Shown: positions 1 through 11,099 of the stretch, one piece after another
How the letters are laid out: each line of letters starts with the position of its first letter
Numbering within the stretch: position 1 is the first letter of the stretch
Origin: Holothuria scabra
Lineage: Eukaryota > Echinodermata > Holothuroidea > Aspidochirotida > Holothuriidae
NCBI GenBank assembly: GCA_037179385.1
Contig: CM074179.1
Span: 70,761,806 to 70,825,805, forward strand
Direction of reading: 5' to 3'
DNA length: 64,000 nt
Notes under the pieces: model-generated
The model's database searches: none
Seen by the model: the letters and a program-made list of their open reading frames with translations, nothing else
What the model was told of the DNA's origin: nothing
Position numbers and translations under genes: made by a program

Positions 1-524
1 TGGGCCATAAACTATAACAACTTGTTACATACATATTGTGAAAAGTTTAGAGCTCAATAAACGGAGCTCAATAAATTTAAAAGTCATTGCCATTAGCCCT
101 TACACTGACCGTAATCGTTCCAAGTTTATGTAAAAAGTCACAAAAGCTATGAAATTTTTCCCGCTAGTTTTGATTTATCCAAATGAATGTTCATTTGATA
201 GTAACAAATCTATAACTTTTGTAATTTTTGTATTCAACACTTTAGATCAGTATTTGTTTCCACTTCAATACTCCTTTCCTAAGTGAAGAAATGGCAAAAA
301 CAAAATATTTCACAATTTTAGTGGCTAACATTTTGTTTATGCAAATTAGAAGGCTAATAATGTGACTTTGAAAAGTCCTTCATGCAAAAATCTATTGAAG
401 TGATGGTGCTTAACAAGCTGGTAGCATCACATTTTGTGCCCTAACTTGTCACTAATTAGCCAAATTTCCCACTCTGGCGGAAAGACTATACGGGCTCGCT
501 CGCGTGATAGTTGACTAGCCAATG
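1..524. other. AT-rich non-coding sequence
   Basis: No ORF with coding character, splice-site pair or recognisable repeat was seen here. The composition is AT-rich like the rest of the window. The stretch ends where a direct duplication begins. Confidence 0.4.
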
Positions 525-1188
525 CTCAGAGAGGTAGTTTCTTCAACGTCTTTTTGAACCGTGGACTAAAGCAAATGATTTCGGTTTTGTTTGAATTCAA
601 TTTAGAACTAAAAGATTTCATTGCAGTGCATTTGATTCATTAAGCAACAAGAGAATGAAAAGAGGCATTTCCCTAAAGAGAGTTCTTATGAGGGTTGTCC
701 GTGTAAAACACTTAGAAATACTGTCATCTGGGTATCATTATTTGTGTCATAAATATAATAACGTCCCACACAACATGCACATTATGCTGCAAGGGCGGAA
801 AACTAAATAGCAGCAGGAACTGTTTGTGACACAAACTTCATATTGAACGGGTTTGGATCCCTATCTTCACCAGAATTGTGATTGCTTGAGAACTTTTGAC
901 ATTTCTGTTTGTTTTCAAAGCACTGGCTACCGCTTTATAACGACCGGATCACAATTTCTCTGAATGTCAAAGGAAAAATACACAAGAAAGCTTTTGCATT
1001 TTGTCATTCAAAAATGAAAGTTACAGCTTTGAAACTTCATAAGAAAGTTTTAGTTATTTCATTTTAAGAGGTAAAATTTATATTTTTCTTTACAACTTAC
1101 TTAATTTTAATTAATAATTCGAAACCAGACTCTACGTTTTATAAACAAGAAAAATGACCTTGATGCAGCAGTTACAGTTATTGGTTTA
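525..1188. repeat. Direct duplication, copy 1
   Basis: About 660 bp beginning CTCAGAGAGGTAGTTTC and ending near ATTGGTTTA recurs almost unchanged 871 bp downstream (1396-2059). Differences are scattered single bases, so the duplication is young or conserved by exchange. The unit has no convincing coding capacity; the 71-residue frame inside it overlaps repeat sequence. The two copies are separated only by a small inverted-repeat element. Confidence 0.85.
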
Positions 1189-1391
1189 CAGAAAAATGGC
1201 CGACTCTCCAAAAACTCAGTGACGTGTTCAAAGACCAACATGCTCGTGATTAAATAACCATGATAATAGGTTAAGCTCTTGATTTCGCTTTAAAATTCTT
1301 GCGTGATGTGGGAGGATATCACCCGGCAAAGAATAATTTAGCAAATTTCAGTGATAACGAGCTGAGTTTTTGGAGAGTCGGCCATTTTCTG
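1189..1391. mobile_element. MITE with ~30-bp terminal inverted repeats and TA target site
   Basis: The left end CAGAAAAATGGCCGACTCTC and the reverse complement of the right end match for about 31 bases apart from one missing T. The element is 203 bp and is flanked on both sides by TA (1187-1188 and 1392-1393), as expected for Tc1/mariner-type or other TA-targeting elements. It has no coding capacity, so it is non-autonomous. It sits exactly between the two copies of a direct duplication. Confidence 0.75.
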
Positions 1392-1395
1392 TATA

Positions 1396-2059
1396 CTCAG
1401 AGAGGTAGTTTCTTCAACGTCTTTTTGAACCGTGGACTAAAGCAAATGATTTCGGTTTTGTTTGAATTCAATTTAGAACTAAAAGATTTCATTGAAGTGC
1501 ATTTGATTCATTAAGCAACAAGAGAATGAAAAAAGGCATTTCCCTAAAGGGAGTTCTTATGAGGGTTGTCCGTGTAAAACACTTAGAAATACTGTCATCT
1601 GGGTATCATTATTTGTGTCATAAATGTAATAACGTCCCACACAACATGCACATTATGCTGCAAGGGCGGAAAACTAAATAGCAGTAGGAACTGTTTGTGA
1701 CACAAACTTCATATTGAAAGGGTTTGGATCCCGATCTTCACCAGACTTGTGATTGCATGAGAACTTTTGACATTTTTGATTGTTTTCAAAGCACTGGCTA
1801 CCGCTTTATAACGACCGGATCACAATTTCTCTGAATGTCAAAGGGAAAATACACAAGAAAGCTTTTGCATTTTGTCATTCAAAAATGAAAGTTACAGCTT
1901 GGAAACTTCATAAGAAAGTTTTAGTTATTTCATTTTAAGAGGTAAAATTTATATTTTTCTTTACAACTTACTTAATTTTAATTAATAATTCGAAACCAGA
2001 CTCTACGTTTTATAAACAAGAAAAATGACCTTGATGCAGCAGTTACAGTTATTGGTTTC
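1396..2059. repeat. Direct duplication, copy 2
   Basis: Second copy of the unit at 525-1188, running from CTCAGAGAGGTAG to the last shared bases ATTGGTTT. After this the two flanks diverge. No coding function is visible. Confidence 0.85.
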
Positions 2060-2166
2060 TTTTCTGTCAGTTGAAAAAAACCTGAGATAAAGGCAACATT
2101 AGAAACGGCGAAACGAAAACTTTCACTGGTTCACAAAGAAGCTATTACGCACACTGATGAACAATA

Positions 2167-2683
2167 CCGAGCTTTCGATTGAGTGAACGTGGACTTCGCT
2201 CTAGTCGACCAGATTGCCTGCTTGAACGCGTCCACAGCTAAATTTTTTCAATAATGTAAATGCATGTCTACAACATGAACGCCAGTTGAAGTTATTAGCT
2301 CGTTTTCATTGAGAAGTAAACAGCATATCTCAACTTCGAGTATCCGCCGGTTGAGGTTGCAAGAAAATGTTCAAAATGCAGCACATTTCCCAATGAAACA
2401 TCAATCTCAAATACACTTTAGGTAAAAAGGGACCATATTTATACACAACAGATCACGAGGAGGAAAACTATAATGTATTCTTGCCACTTAATCCATTTTA
2501 AGAAATTCTGTGATGTCACACATGTAAACGTTCGTTGCACTTTAGGACGAACGGCAAAACCACCAAGGACGCGTTCTCGATTTGCCCAGTGGACGCGGGA
2601 GACGACGTGACGCATGCGCAGAGGCTAATATTGACGTAATCTCGTGGCAGTCGACTAGGTGAACGTAATAATCGAAAGCTCCG
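2167..2683. mobile_element. Inverted-repeat element (MITE-like), 517 bp
   Basis: The left end is CCGAGCTTTCGATT and the reverse complement of the right end is CGGAGCTTTCGATT (13 of 14 identical). Further in, both ends contain related GTGAACGT and AGTCGACY blocks, so the inverted similarity extends discontinuously for about 45 bases. The flanks are TA on each side (2165-2166 and 2684-2685), consistent with a TA target duplication. There is no ORF inside. Confidence 0.6.
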
Positions 2684-2691
2684 TAATACGT

Positions 2692-2780
2692 GACCAACCT
2701 CACGGCCCTTAAACCATTTATATTATTGGTCTGTCATGTAGGTATGGCTCGATTCTAGACTGGATGAAAAGAACGAATAC
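2692..2780. repeat. Dispersed repeat, GACCAACCTC family copy 1
   Basis: Contains GACCAACCTCACGGCCCTTA, then an AAACNATTTA block, a CTGTNATG block and GATTCTAGACTGGATGAAAA. The same blocks in the same order recur at about 23240-23325, and the first block recurs at 24027-24050. Family identity is unknown to me. Confidence 0.6.
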
Positions 2781-2789
2781 TGCACATGA

Positions 2790-4100
2790 TCTAAACAAAT
2801 TTCAAAAGTGTACTCGTTAGATTTGTGAAAGCTGTAAACGCTTCACGATATAGTTTCCAGTTTAGTATTTAATTTGCCTTGCCTTGGTTGTTGAGGGTGT
2901 AAAAGCACCTTCAACACCATTTCGTATTTTTTCGATCCTTTTTATAATGTACGATCACAATGTGCTTCGCAAAGAGTGAAAAGGTGTCATGCACCATGGG
3001 CCAGTTTAGATCCATCTTAACTCACTTGTAATAACCCAAATTTAGGCTTTTTTAAATAGAAAATGCAGTCACACGAACTTAGCGTACTGCAGTAAGTTGC
3101 CTGTTTCATGATTGGTGCTTGGAGTCATATGAAAATATTTCTTCACCTCCAATGTGAAATATCACTAGTAGGAAGTACTTGTAATACTTTAACTTCGAGT
3201 ATGCAATCATTATGTCCCAATATTTTGAAGATACTTTGAAAAGAATATGAATAACACTGTGTGATTTAGTTGTTGTTACTTCAAAATATGTTTGAGGAAC
3301 TGTTCTAGCCCTTTAAGCTAGATCTATACATAAATGTTTCCAATGATTAAAAAAACGAAGTAAGAACTGAAAGACGTAAACAACGTGGTCCAAAATTGTA
3401 CAAAAACTTTCAATATAGAGCAAGAACATCAATATTCCGGCTGGGTTAAGTGTCTTTGCTTGGAAAGATTACTGCACTTGGCTTAATAATTACGTGGGAC
3501 TAATGACATTGCAAATTAATGATGCCGTGTAAGTGTATGCTCGGTATAGGCTTGTCACAATGTCATGAAAAAGTTACGTTTGACATAACGAAGTTCAATT
3601 CCATTGTGCTTCGGAATTGTTGCATGATATCAGTATCTTTAGGGAACTACTGCTACATCGGGCTCTTACACAATTTTACATGTAAAATGTGCTGTTGTGT
3701 AAGTTAACCATATGCATAAATTAAACGTCCATCATGAAACTTAGCACGAACACTTGTGCATGTGAATACATTGGGTGGAGAAACATGACAAGGTTCGTTT
3801 TTACACATTATAGACAGAGAAAACATGTACACGTATTTCGCGGAGCTATGCGAAACTTTGAATTTTGGTTGGTTCTGGAACCTGATCGTTTATATACACA
3901 GAAACGCACTCACACGTAGACTGCAGCAACTGATATGACGTTTGGTGCCCGTTTCAACTATATAGGACCATCATGAATTGCTTACATACTCTGAAGTCAT
4001 TCATGGAGTCTCGTGCACAGGAATTGTCCTCTCAGGGTCGAAATTATCCCCAAGTCAAATTTTCTCCCCACCGGAGAGTTTAAAGTTCCACCGACTTTAT
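2790..4100. other. Intergenic sequence, no gene seen
   Basis: Short open frames of about 60 codons occur but lack coding character or splice context. No repeat structure beyond short hairpins was noted. Confidence 0.35.
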
Positions 4101-4130
4101 GCGCCGGCGTAGCCAGGATCATGTCACGAT

Positions 4131-4280
4131 GGGGGGGGGGGGGGTTGACGTCATTGGGGGGGGGGGTTTGGGGCAAAAATAAGGGAAAAGTCTTAGGATA
4201 GAAAAAAAAATTAGGAGTTTTTTGCAAGGTTGGGTCATAAGGGGTTCTAACCCCCCCCCCCCCACACACACACACACACC
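4131..4280. repeat. Poly(G), poly(C) and (CA)n simple repeats
   Basis: Two poly(G) runs (about 4132-4144 and 4157-4166), then a poly(C) run passing directly into (CA)n at about 4250-4279. The text around it includes GCGTAGCCAGGA, resembling the ends of other dispersed elements in the window. The open frames over this stretch are low-complexity artefacts. Confidence 0.7.
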
Positions 4281-4359
4281 GCTGTGGCTACACCACTGTC
4301 CGGTTTACTACATCAAGGCCCCATTGGAAGTCATTCCCACCTCACGTCTCCTTCACTTG

Positions 4360-4600
4360 GTCAGTAGGTAACCATTGACTGGTTTTAGTCATTACTGTAT
4401 AACAAAATGACCCACTGTGTGGGTGTTGAGCCGACTACACTGTAAACACAAATTAGTCAAAATGTGCTTTAACTGACTAATGATTGACCCAATTGGGTAA
4501 GTTTCTAACAAATTTTAAGCTGTTTGACTAGGTTTTGACTAATATAATTTATACCATTACCACGAAATTAGTCAGACATCATCATTTACTGGAAAAATAT
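4360..4600. repeat. TTAGTCA/TGACTAA-rich segment
   Basis: Repeated short motifs TTAGTCA and TGACTAA occur on both strands over about 240 bp, with a CACTGTAAACAC motif near 4438. This resembles the interior of a small non-autonomous element, but I could not define its ends. Confidence 0.3.
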
Positions 4601-5283
4601 GAGCGACTGCCGTGGTAAGTCAATTCAGAGACCACTTGACTATTTTGTGTTCACAGTGCAGGGGAAAGGGCACTGTAGTATGTTGCTGTCACAGCAACAC
4701 TTCATCCAGGATTTCAACTGGTTCCCCTCGCTGAAAAATCCAAATCCATTGAATGAACTGTCTTTAGGCTTATGCATGGCTACTCAGAGAGTACACTAAC
4801 TGGAAGGATAACACAACTTTCTGTTCTGTTAGTTCATGCAAGTTGTCCAAGGACTTTGTCCATTATTTGAAGCCTTAGTTTAGCTTGATTTTCAATCATT
4901 TATAGTAATGTTAAGTTTTCGTATATAAAACGTAAGTTTTCAATTGCTTTAATCGGTAACCAATACCCAAGAGTATCGATTTTCCCCTTTTTTTCTTTTG
5001 TATCTTACTTTGGTCAATGTGGACAACACCTTTTTACAGTTTGACATATAAAATAATATCAACATCAGATATTGGTTAATAGGGTACTTGAGGGTTTTTG
5101 CTGAAGGGTCTACCTTTTTGTATTTATGCCGTCCGGTTGACATTTTTAAGTTTTGGCGTAGGCTAAATATCTTTTCTTTTGAATTTCCAAACCATCCAGA
5201 TAAGATTCTTTTTATAGGGGTACGGGGGTAATTTTCTGTGAGGGGGTAAGAACATTTTTGTCCAAATAATGTCTCCGTTTATC

Positions 5284-6990
5284 ACGTGAATTGACATAAT
5301 TATCATAATGGCGGTCATCTTTCTTTTCCGGCATCTTGGTTGACATAACGTCCCACAAAAATGTACCCAAAATATGATTCCAATTTATATGTAATAAAAT
5401 ATGGTCAGATTTTAAGAGCAGCTATGTTTAAACTACATAACATGATTATTTTTTGAATTATTTTTTGTAATTATAAATGTTATATTGGTTGCCATTTCGT
5501 TATTTCACCATCGTGTGTGTTAAGGTCGAGGTCATGCAAAAACCGTCAAAAATAAAGTTTAAAAATAGGCTAAATCTCATATCAAAATAATAAGAAGCTT
5601 TGATTGAATATATTTTTATAGATTATTTTTTAATTTTTCATTTATAATGGACATAATTATCACATTGGCGGCAATTTTACTTTTCTCCCATCGTAGTTGA
5701 CCTAAACCCGACCAAAGTGTTCCCAAAATATAATTCCAAATTACATGTAAGAAAATATGGCCAGACTTTAAGGGCAGCTATGTTTTAAATATTTTAAATG
5801 ATTATTTTTCGTATAATTTTCAAGAAATTGTAATTGTTATTTTGGCGGCCATTTATGATTTCTGCCATCTTGATTAAGCTGAATTCGTGCAAGAACTATG
5901 AAAAATGAAGTTTAGAAAATACGATATAATCTCATATCGAAATATTAAGGACTTTTGATTAAAATATATTTCTATAGATATCGTTTTGTGTATTTTATAT
6001 TAAATTGATATAATGATCATCGCATTGGCAGGTATTTAACTTTTCCGCTAGCTTTGTTGACCTCAAAAAGAAAAATTGTTATCAAAATATAATTTCAAAT
6101 TATATGAAGTAAAACATGGCCAGATTTTAAGTGCAGCTATGTTTTAATTATTTTCAATGATTCCTTTTCATGTCATTTTTATAAATTTTGATTTTTCTTT
6201 TGGGCGTCTATTTTGGATTTCCACAATCTTGGTCAAGCTGAAGTCCTGCAAAAACTAAAACATGTATGAAATATATTTTTAATGACTATTTTTTATTTAT
6301 TGTAAATTGACATAACTATTGCCTTGGCGGCAATTTTATCTTTCCGTCAGCTTGGTTGACTTTAAAAAGGAAAAGTTCTTATCGAAATATAATTTCAACT
6401 TTGTGTCGTAAATATGGTCAGGTTTTAAGAGCAGATATATTTAGATTATTTTTCATTGTTTATAAAATTTTGAATGTTATTTTGGTGGCCATTTTGGGAT
6501 TTCCGCCATCTTGTTAAGCTGAGACCCTGCAAAAATTATCAAAAATAAAGTTTAAAAAAAGCTTTAATCTCATATCAAATATTTAGGAGTTTTGATAAAA
6601 ATGTATTTTTAATAAATATTTGGAGTATTTCATTTTAACGCATTGACGGACATGTTACTTTTTCGCCATCTTGCTTGCCCTCAAAAAGAAAAAAATGTCA
6701 AAATATAATTTCAATCTTTTTGTGGTAACACATGGCCAGATTTTAAGAGCAGCTATGTTTAGAATAGTTTTAACAATTATTCTTCATTGCTTTCATAAAT
6801 TTTGATTGTTATTTTGGGGGCCATTTTGGGATTTCTACCATCTTGGTAAGGTTGAAGTCCTGTAAAAATATCAAATATAATGCCTCAAAAGTATTCTTTA
6901 ATCCCATAGCAAAATATTTAGAGTATTTGATTGAAATGTATTTGTAACGAATTTTTTGGAATTCTTTTATCTTTGTTTTCTAATTTTCCC
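5284..6990. repeat. Diverged tandem array, ~300-360-bp unit, about five copies
   Basis: A unit containing, in order, GACATAATTATC, TTGGCGG, a CATCTTGGTTGAC-like block, AAAATATNATTCCAA, ATGGNCAGATTTTAAG, GCAGCTATGTTT, a TTGCCATTT-like block, a CAAAAA-TCAAAAATAAAGTTT block and AATCTCATATC recurs starting at about 5291, 5649, 6005, 6308 and 6638. Copies are substantially diverged and carry indels. The array is very AT-rich and has no coding frame. It looks like an old satellite or expanded dispersed repeat. Confidence 0.75.
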
Positions 6991-6999
6991 ACTTTTTGA

Positions 7000-8420
7000 C
7001 CGTTGACCTACTTCCCTTGGTCACAGGGATAAATGTGTAGAAAATAATTGAATATTGGGAGTTTAAATATGCAAGGGGATGTCTAAATAACACGTTCCAT
7101 GTACTTAACAGTGTTTTAGTACAACTTCAGGTTAAAAATGGCTGTATCAAAATGGGTGTACCACATTTTGGGCATCGTTCAAAATTGGTGACCGTTTGGC
7201 CTCTGGCACATATTTTGCATTAATTTTTAATTTTTTTTTGTGGTCTAGGCAAATATTGTGATGGGTCATTCATCAAAAAGAAACAACTCTTTCTTTATTG
7301 CTATCTGAATTTCCCATACCCCAACATTTAGTCAGTCACTCAGCTGCCCGATGCACTATCGAAATTTAAACCCATAGAAACCCCAGTTCATCCCTAAGAA
7401 ATCAGTGTCCACATTAAAAAAGAAAAAAAATCAGAAAATTTACTCTTTAAATTACACTCTTCTCCCTATTTTATCACTTCTAGGGCGGGGTGCTCGGTTG
7501 GTCCCTCCAACCCACGGACTTTTGCTCAATAGGTCAAAGGGCTACACTTTTATGTATTTTTTGTATTATGTTATGTGTGCTGATGGCTGGATGTAAACAC
7601 ACGTTAGACATTATGTGCCCGTTCAGAGCAGCCATTAGAATGTTTTGTTATCAGTTGACCTAAAAAGAACGGTCACGCACGCATGCGGAGATATAAACTT
7701 CCAACCCGTCTATTACGACGTTAATTAACCTGCCAAGATTTCTGGGTGTAAGAGGTGGTGAAAGATGTTGTATATATTTTTTCTTAGTCCGTCACAGGAA
7801 ATGAACCTTGGGATGCTTAGCTTTGTGCTCTTTCCACAAAGCACACTCAGGGAGTGATTCATTCTGAGATCTGCTTTTAATTGCCATGTCGGATATAAAC
7901 AGGAAAGAAAACTGAAATGCAGTGATGAAACATTTAAGCTTTTTCCACACCACATGATTTGGCAACGCAATATCAGGAAAGTAGCAAAAAGCAATTCGGA
8001 GTAATTATTAAACACTAAAAAGTTCTGCTAATGGTAGATCCATTAAACAATCCCTAGAACTTCTAGCAGCAGCCAGTACCTACTTCAATGTAGGCACATT
8101 CTCCAACTTGTAATTCGATATAGGCCTAAAACATTGACAAAACTCCTAATAAAAGTACCTTATAATACTGTACCAAGCACTTTGTGTTGAAGGTAACAGG
8201 TGTCAATGCTCTAGTTGTTCCTAGCATCAGTAGTGTATCTGCCGGGTGGGGGGGGGGGGGGTGTGCTTTTTTAACAAAAGAAAAAGGGATAGAAGGGGGA
8301 AAAGAAGAAGAGTGAAAGGGAAGGATATTATTTAGCCTCTGCAAATTCTTTTTTCATTACTTGTCCATCGGGCTAGCCGTTGTGCGTGATGCTCCTCATA
8401 AGCAATGGAGTAAGAGAAAA
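7000..8420. other. Intergenic sequence, no gene seen
   Basis: AT-rich stretch with a poly(G) run at about 8249-8260. Small ORFs on both strands show no domain or splice context. No defined repeat was recognised. Confidence 0.3.
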
Positions 8421-8422
8421 CA

Positions 8423-8520
8423 AGCCAGTGAGCCACAACTGGAAAAAAGGCTGTGCCGGACTTGACTTGAACCAATTGTTTACAGTAGAAACTGGGCCGT
8501 TAAACCTCATCTAACTAACT
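8423..8520 (+). repeat. SINE-like dispersed repeat, copy 1
   Basis: Contains AGCCAGTGAGCCACAACTGG, a GGCTGTGCCGGACTTGACTT block, GAACCAAT, then GGGCCGTTAAACCTCATC and a CTAACTAACT tail. The same order of blocks occurs in reverse at 19390-19485 and forward at 21580-21660. The short tetranucleotide tail resembles the 3' end of a SINE, but I cannot name the family. Confidence 0.6.
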
Positions 8521-8521
8521 C

Positions 8522-10208
8522 CATCGGGTTAGCTGTTCTTTAAGTCTATTTGTCGGCATGCATATCTATTTGTCCACTTCTAATATGCCTTTGTGGAGAC
8601 TTTCCTAGGATACTTGCCTGGCGGGCGACGACACTGAGCAGTGTACTTGCACGAGTAACTTTTTACTTGTCCCGGACTGTCAGGTGGACCAGGAAAAAGT
8701 ATGGTATGTTTTTAACTACACTGAAAACACCTAAGTGTGCCCTAATTCTTTCAGAAATTTGTTTTAACAAAAAGAAACATTATAGTCACGTAAAATTTTC
8801 ATGAAAAATCAAAACAATTACCCCCCCTTGACCATACCTTCGGACGCCCATAGTCAGGGCTGTCAGGCTGGGCGGCATTCAACTTCTAACCCTCCCCCCA
8901 TCCTGCATGTCTACGTATACTGTCGCTGACATGATATACGCTGTTCAAAATCGTCTGTGTTTAACTTACGGTAGAATAGCTTGAACTTGCAGTGTGAGTT
9001 GTATCCTCATCATAGGCATATAATTTCCAGTGGGGGGGGGGGGGGACTATTTTGGGACTTTGGGAACTGACTGCATTTTTTGGAGACCGACTCCCCATCG
9101 ACATAGGTTTACCGTCCAAATTTTTGACCACTTTTTTTCTTTCTTGCCTTTTTGTACTTCAAATGCTGCTCATGCATGTCTGGTCTACTGTCACAAAGGC
9201 CAATTGAACTGGATTTGAGACTGACTTTTTGGCCTTCACAGACCAACTTTTGACTTTCAGTGAGCTGTGTAACATACCCCCACCTTACCACTGTATTTAC
9301 ACCCCTGGTCATCATGCTAACCATATAGAATTTTCAAATTTTAATCTAAGGAATCTGGAGGAAATATTACACTGATGCATAGCAGGTTTATTCCTTTTCA
9401 ACCAAGGCTCAGGAAAACGTTTTGTGACATTGCAGAATCAAACATGTAAAATTGACTATGTCCAGTTGTAAATTCAATGTGATTATGGAAATAGTCTGCC
9501 TTCATCTAAATTTATTCAGTAGTAATAGTTAAGTCCTTCTGTGGCATATGCCTTCCAACCACATTACATAAAATGTGTAATGTTCCAACTGATTGTCAAA
9601 TATTTTTGTGATACAGTAGTCAGGTCTATGAAAAGTCAGGGACAAATTTTAGCAAGGGATCCGAGTGCTTCAGCATTGTGCCAAAAATGATACTTTTCCC
9701 CCAAATTTAACATGCCATCAATTTCACTTGCAAGCAAAAGGGCCTATGCTTTAAATACGGTACTGTAAATTACAAGCTTAACCCCCTCCCCATGACCCCG
9801 ATGCCCAATCCCACACCATGACAAATTCTTAAGTGTGGTACAAAATATGCAACCTCTCAGTAGCATCATCCTTACTGCATTTTTAAATTAATAGTACGTG
9901 ACCTGTTTGGTTCACATCTTGCAGGTCACATAATGTATGTGACTTCCTACGCATATATGTCCCCACTAAAAATGCCTGCAAAGTGTATGTTCAACTTTAT
10001 AATCAACATGTAGTGGTGATATTCCTTCGAGAATTGCACCCGTGTAACCAGTCAAATTTGACTTTAACACTCAGTGAAGTCAGGACATCAGGTAATAGGC
10101 CTACATTTGAAGAACATTTGCATACATATAAGGATACCAGGATGTTGTCATAATAATACTGTGTACAAAAACAATGCATTTTAATAGCTCAAAAGAACAT
10201 GCAATTAT
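8522..10208. other. Intergenic sequence with poly(G)/poly(C) tracts
   Basis: Poly(C) near 8821 and poly(G) near 9032-9044 are the only distinct features. Short ORFs here are unsupported. Confidence 0.3.
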
Positions 10209-10213
10209 AGTAC

Positions 10214-10504
10214 CAGGGCCGTCGGAAGCGGGGGGGGGGGGCTGGGGGCTACAGCTCTCCAATAATTTTGCCATATATAGGTTTTTATTTTTTTTTTTGG
10301 AAGTGAGCATTTTATTACAACGAAAGGTCAAAATAAGGACTGCTTAGATGCTATTAACAAGCCCAGGAGATTCATTTCCAGCTGTCTGAGGGGTTGGGAT
10401 TTTTCAAAATTTTCTGTACGCTCCGCGCCAACCGATGGTGGCGCTCCGCTTAGATAGTCAGCCCGTGTCAGCCCCCTAATCGAAAATACCTTCCGACGAC
10501 ACTG
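10214..10504. mobile_element. Short DNA transposon with CAG..CGTCGGAAG ends
   Basis: The left end CAGGGCCGTCGGAAG and the reverse complement of the right end, CAGTGTCGTCGGAAG, match at 13 of 15 positions. AGTAC flanks both sides (10209-10213 and 10505-10509), a possible 5-bp target duplication. The interior carries a poly(G) run and a block (about 10405-10460, with CTCCGCGCCAACCGATGGTG) shared with three sites at 62.4-63.0 kb. It has no ORF and is non-autonomous. Confidence 0.65.
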
Positions 10505-10823
10505 AGTACAAATACATACATCATTTAATTGTCAAATGTCAGCCATCAATGATGAATACTTGTTTTCAATGTACACTTCAGTCCAAGCGCTAGGCTTTAC
10601 TAGAGTTCTGTAAAAAGCAAGGCGGAATGTACTTTTTAACTGTAAAAATCAAAGGCATGTCATGCCGCATAGATTAATTCCTACTATACATCACCTGTGC
10701 ACCTGCCAAATATAAGACAATGTATCTTTCTAGTTACCATTACACTACCGGTACAAGGAACAACACAAACAAACACTGAAAACACTGAGTGGTTAAATAT
10801 TGGACAGATACACACATTCCTAC

Positions 10824-10857
10824 CATGGAAGTACTACCTCGGAAGGAAATCCAACTT
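10824..10857 (+). repeat. 34-bp inverted repeat, left arm
   Basis: CATGGAAGTACTACCTCGGA and the next 14 bases are the exact reverse complement of 15174-15207. The arms are about 4.3 kb apart. No TSD or further similarity outside the arms was recognised. Confidence 0.8.
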
Positions 10858-11099
10858 CCAAATTTTATGTTTTCCAAGTCAAAATACTGCTCCAGGGCAC
10901 AAACACTTCCAATGTAAATCCACAGACTTTTACCCAAGGTCTACTCTCCCAGGAGACCGATCAGATTACCTTTGAAGCAGTCAAGAATACCGCGAAGGTC
11001 AGTCGCCCTCTATCGGTTGGACAAAACGAAGATTCTTGATGTTTCCAAAATCCATTACATCACGGTGCTTTCCCTCGTGTTTGGAGCTTGCGCAGTTCA

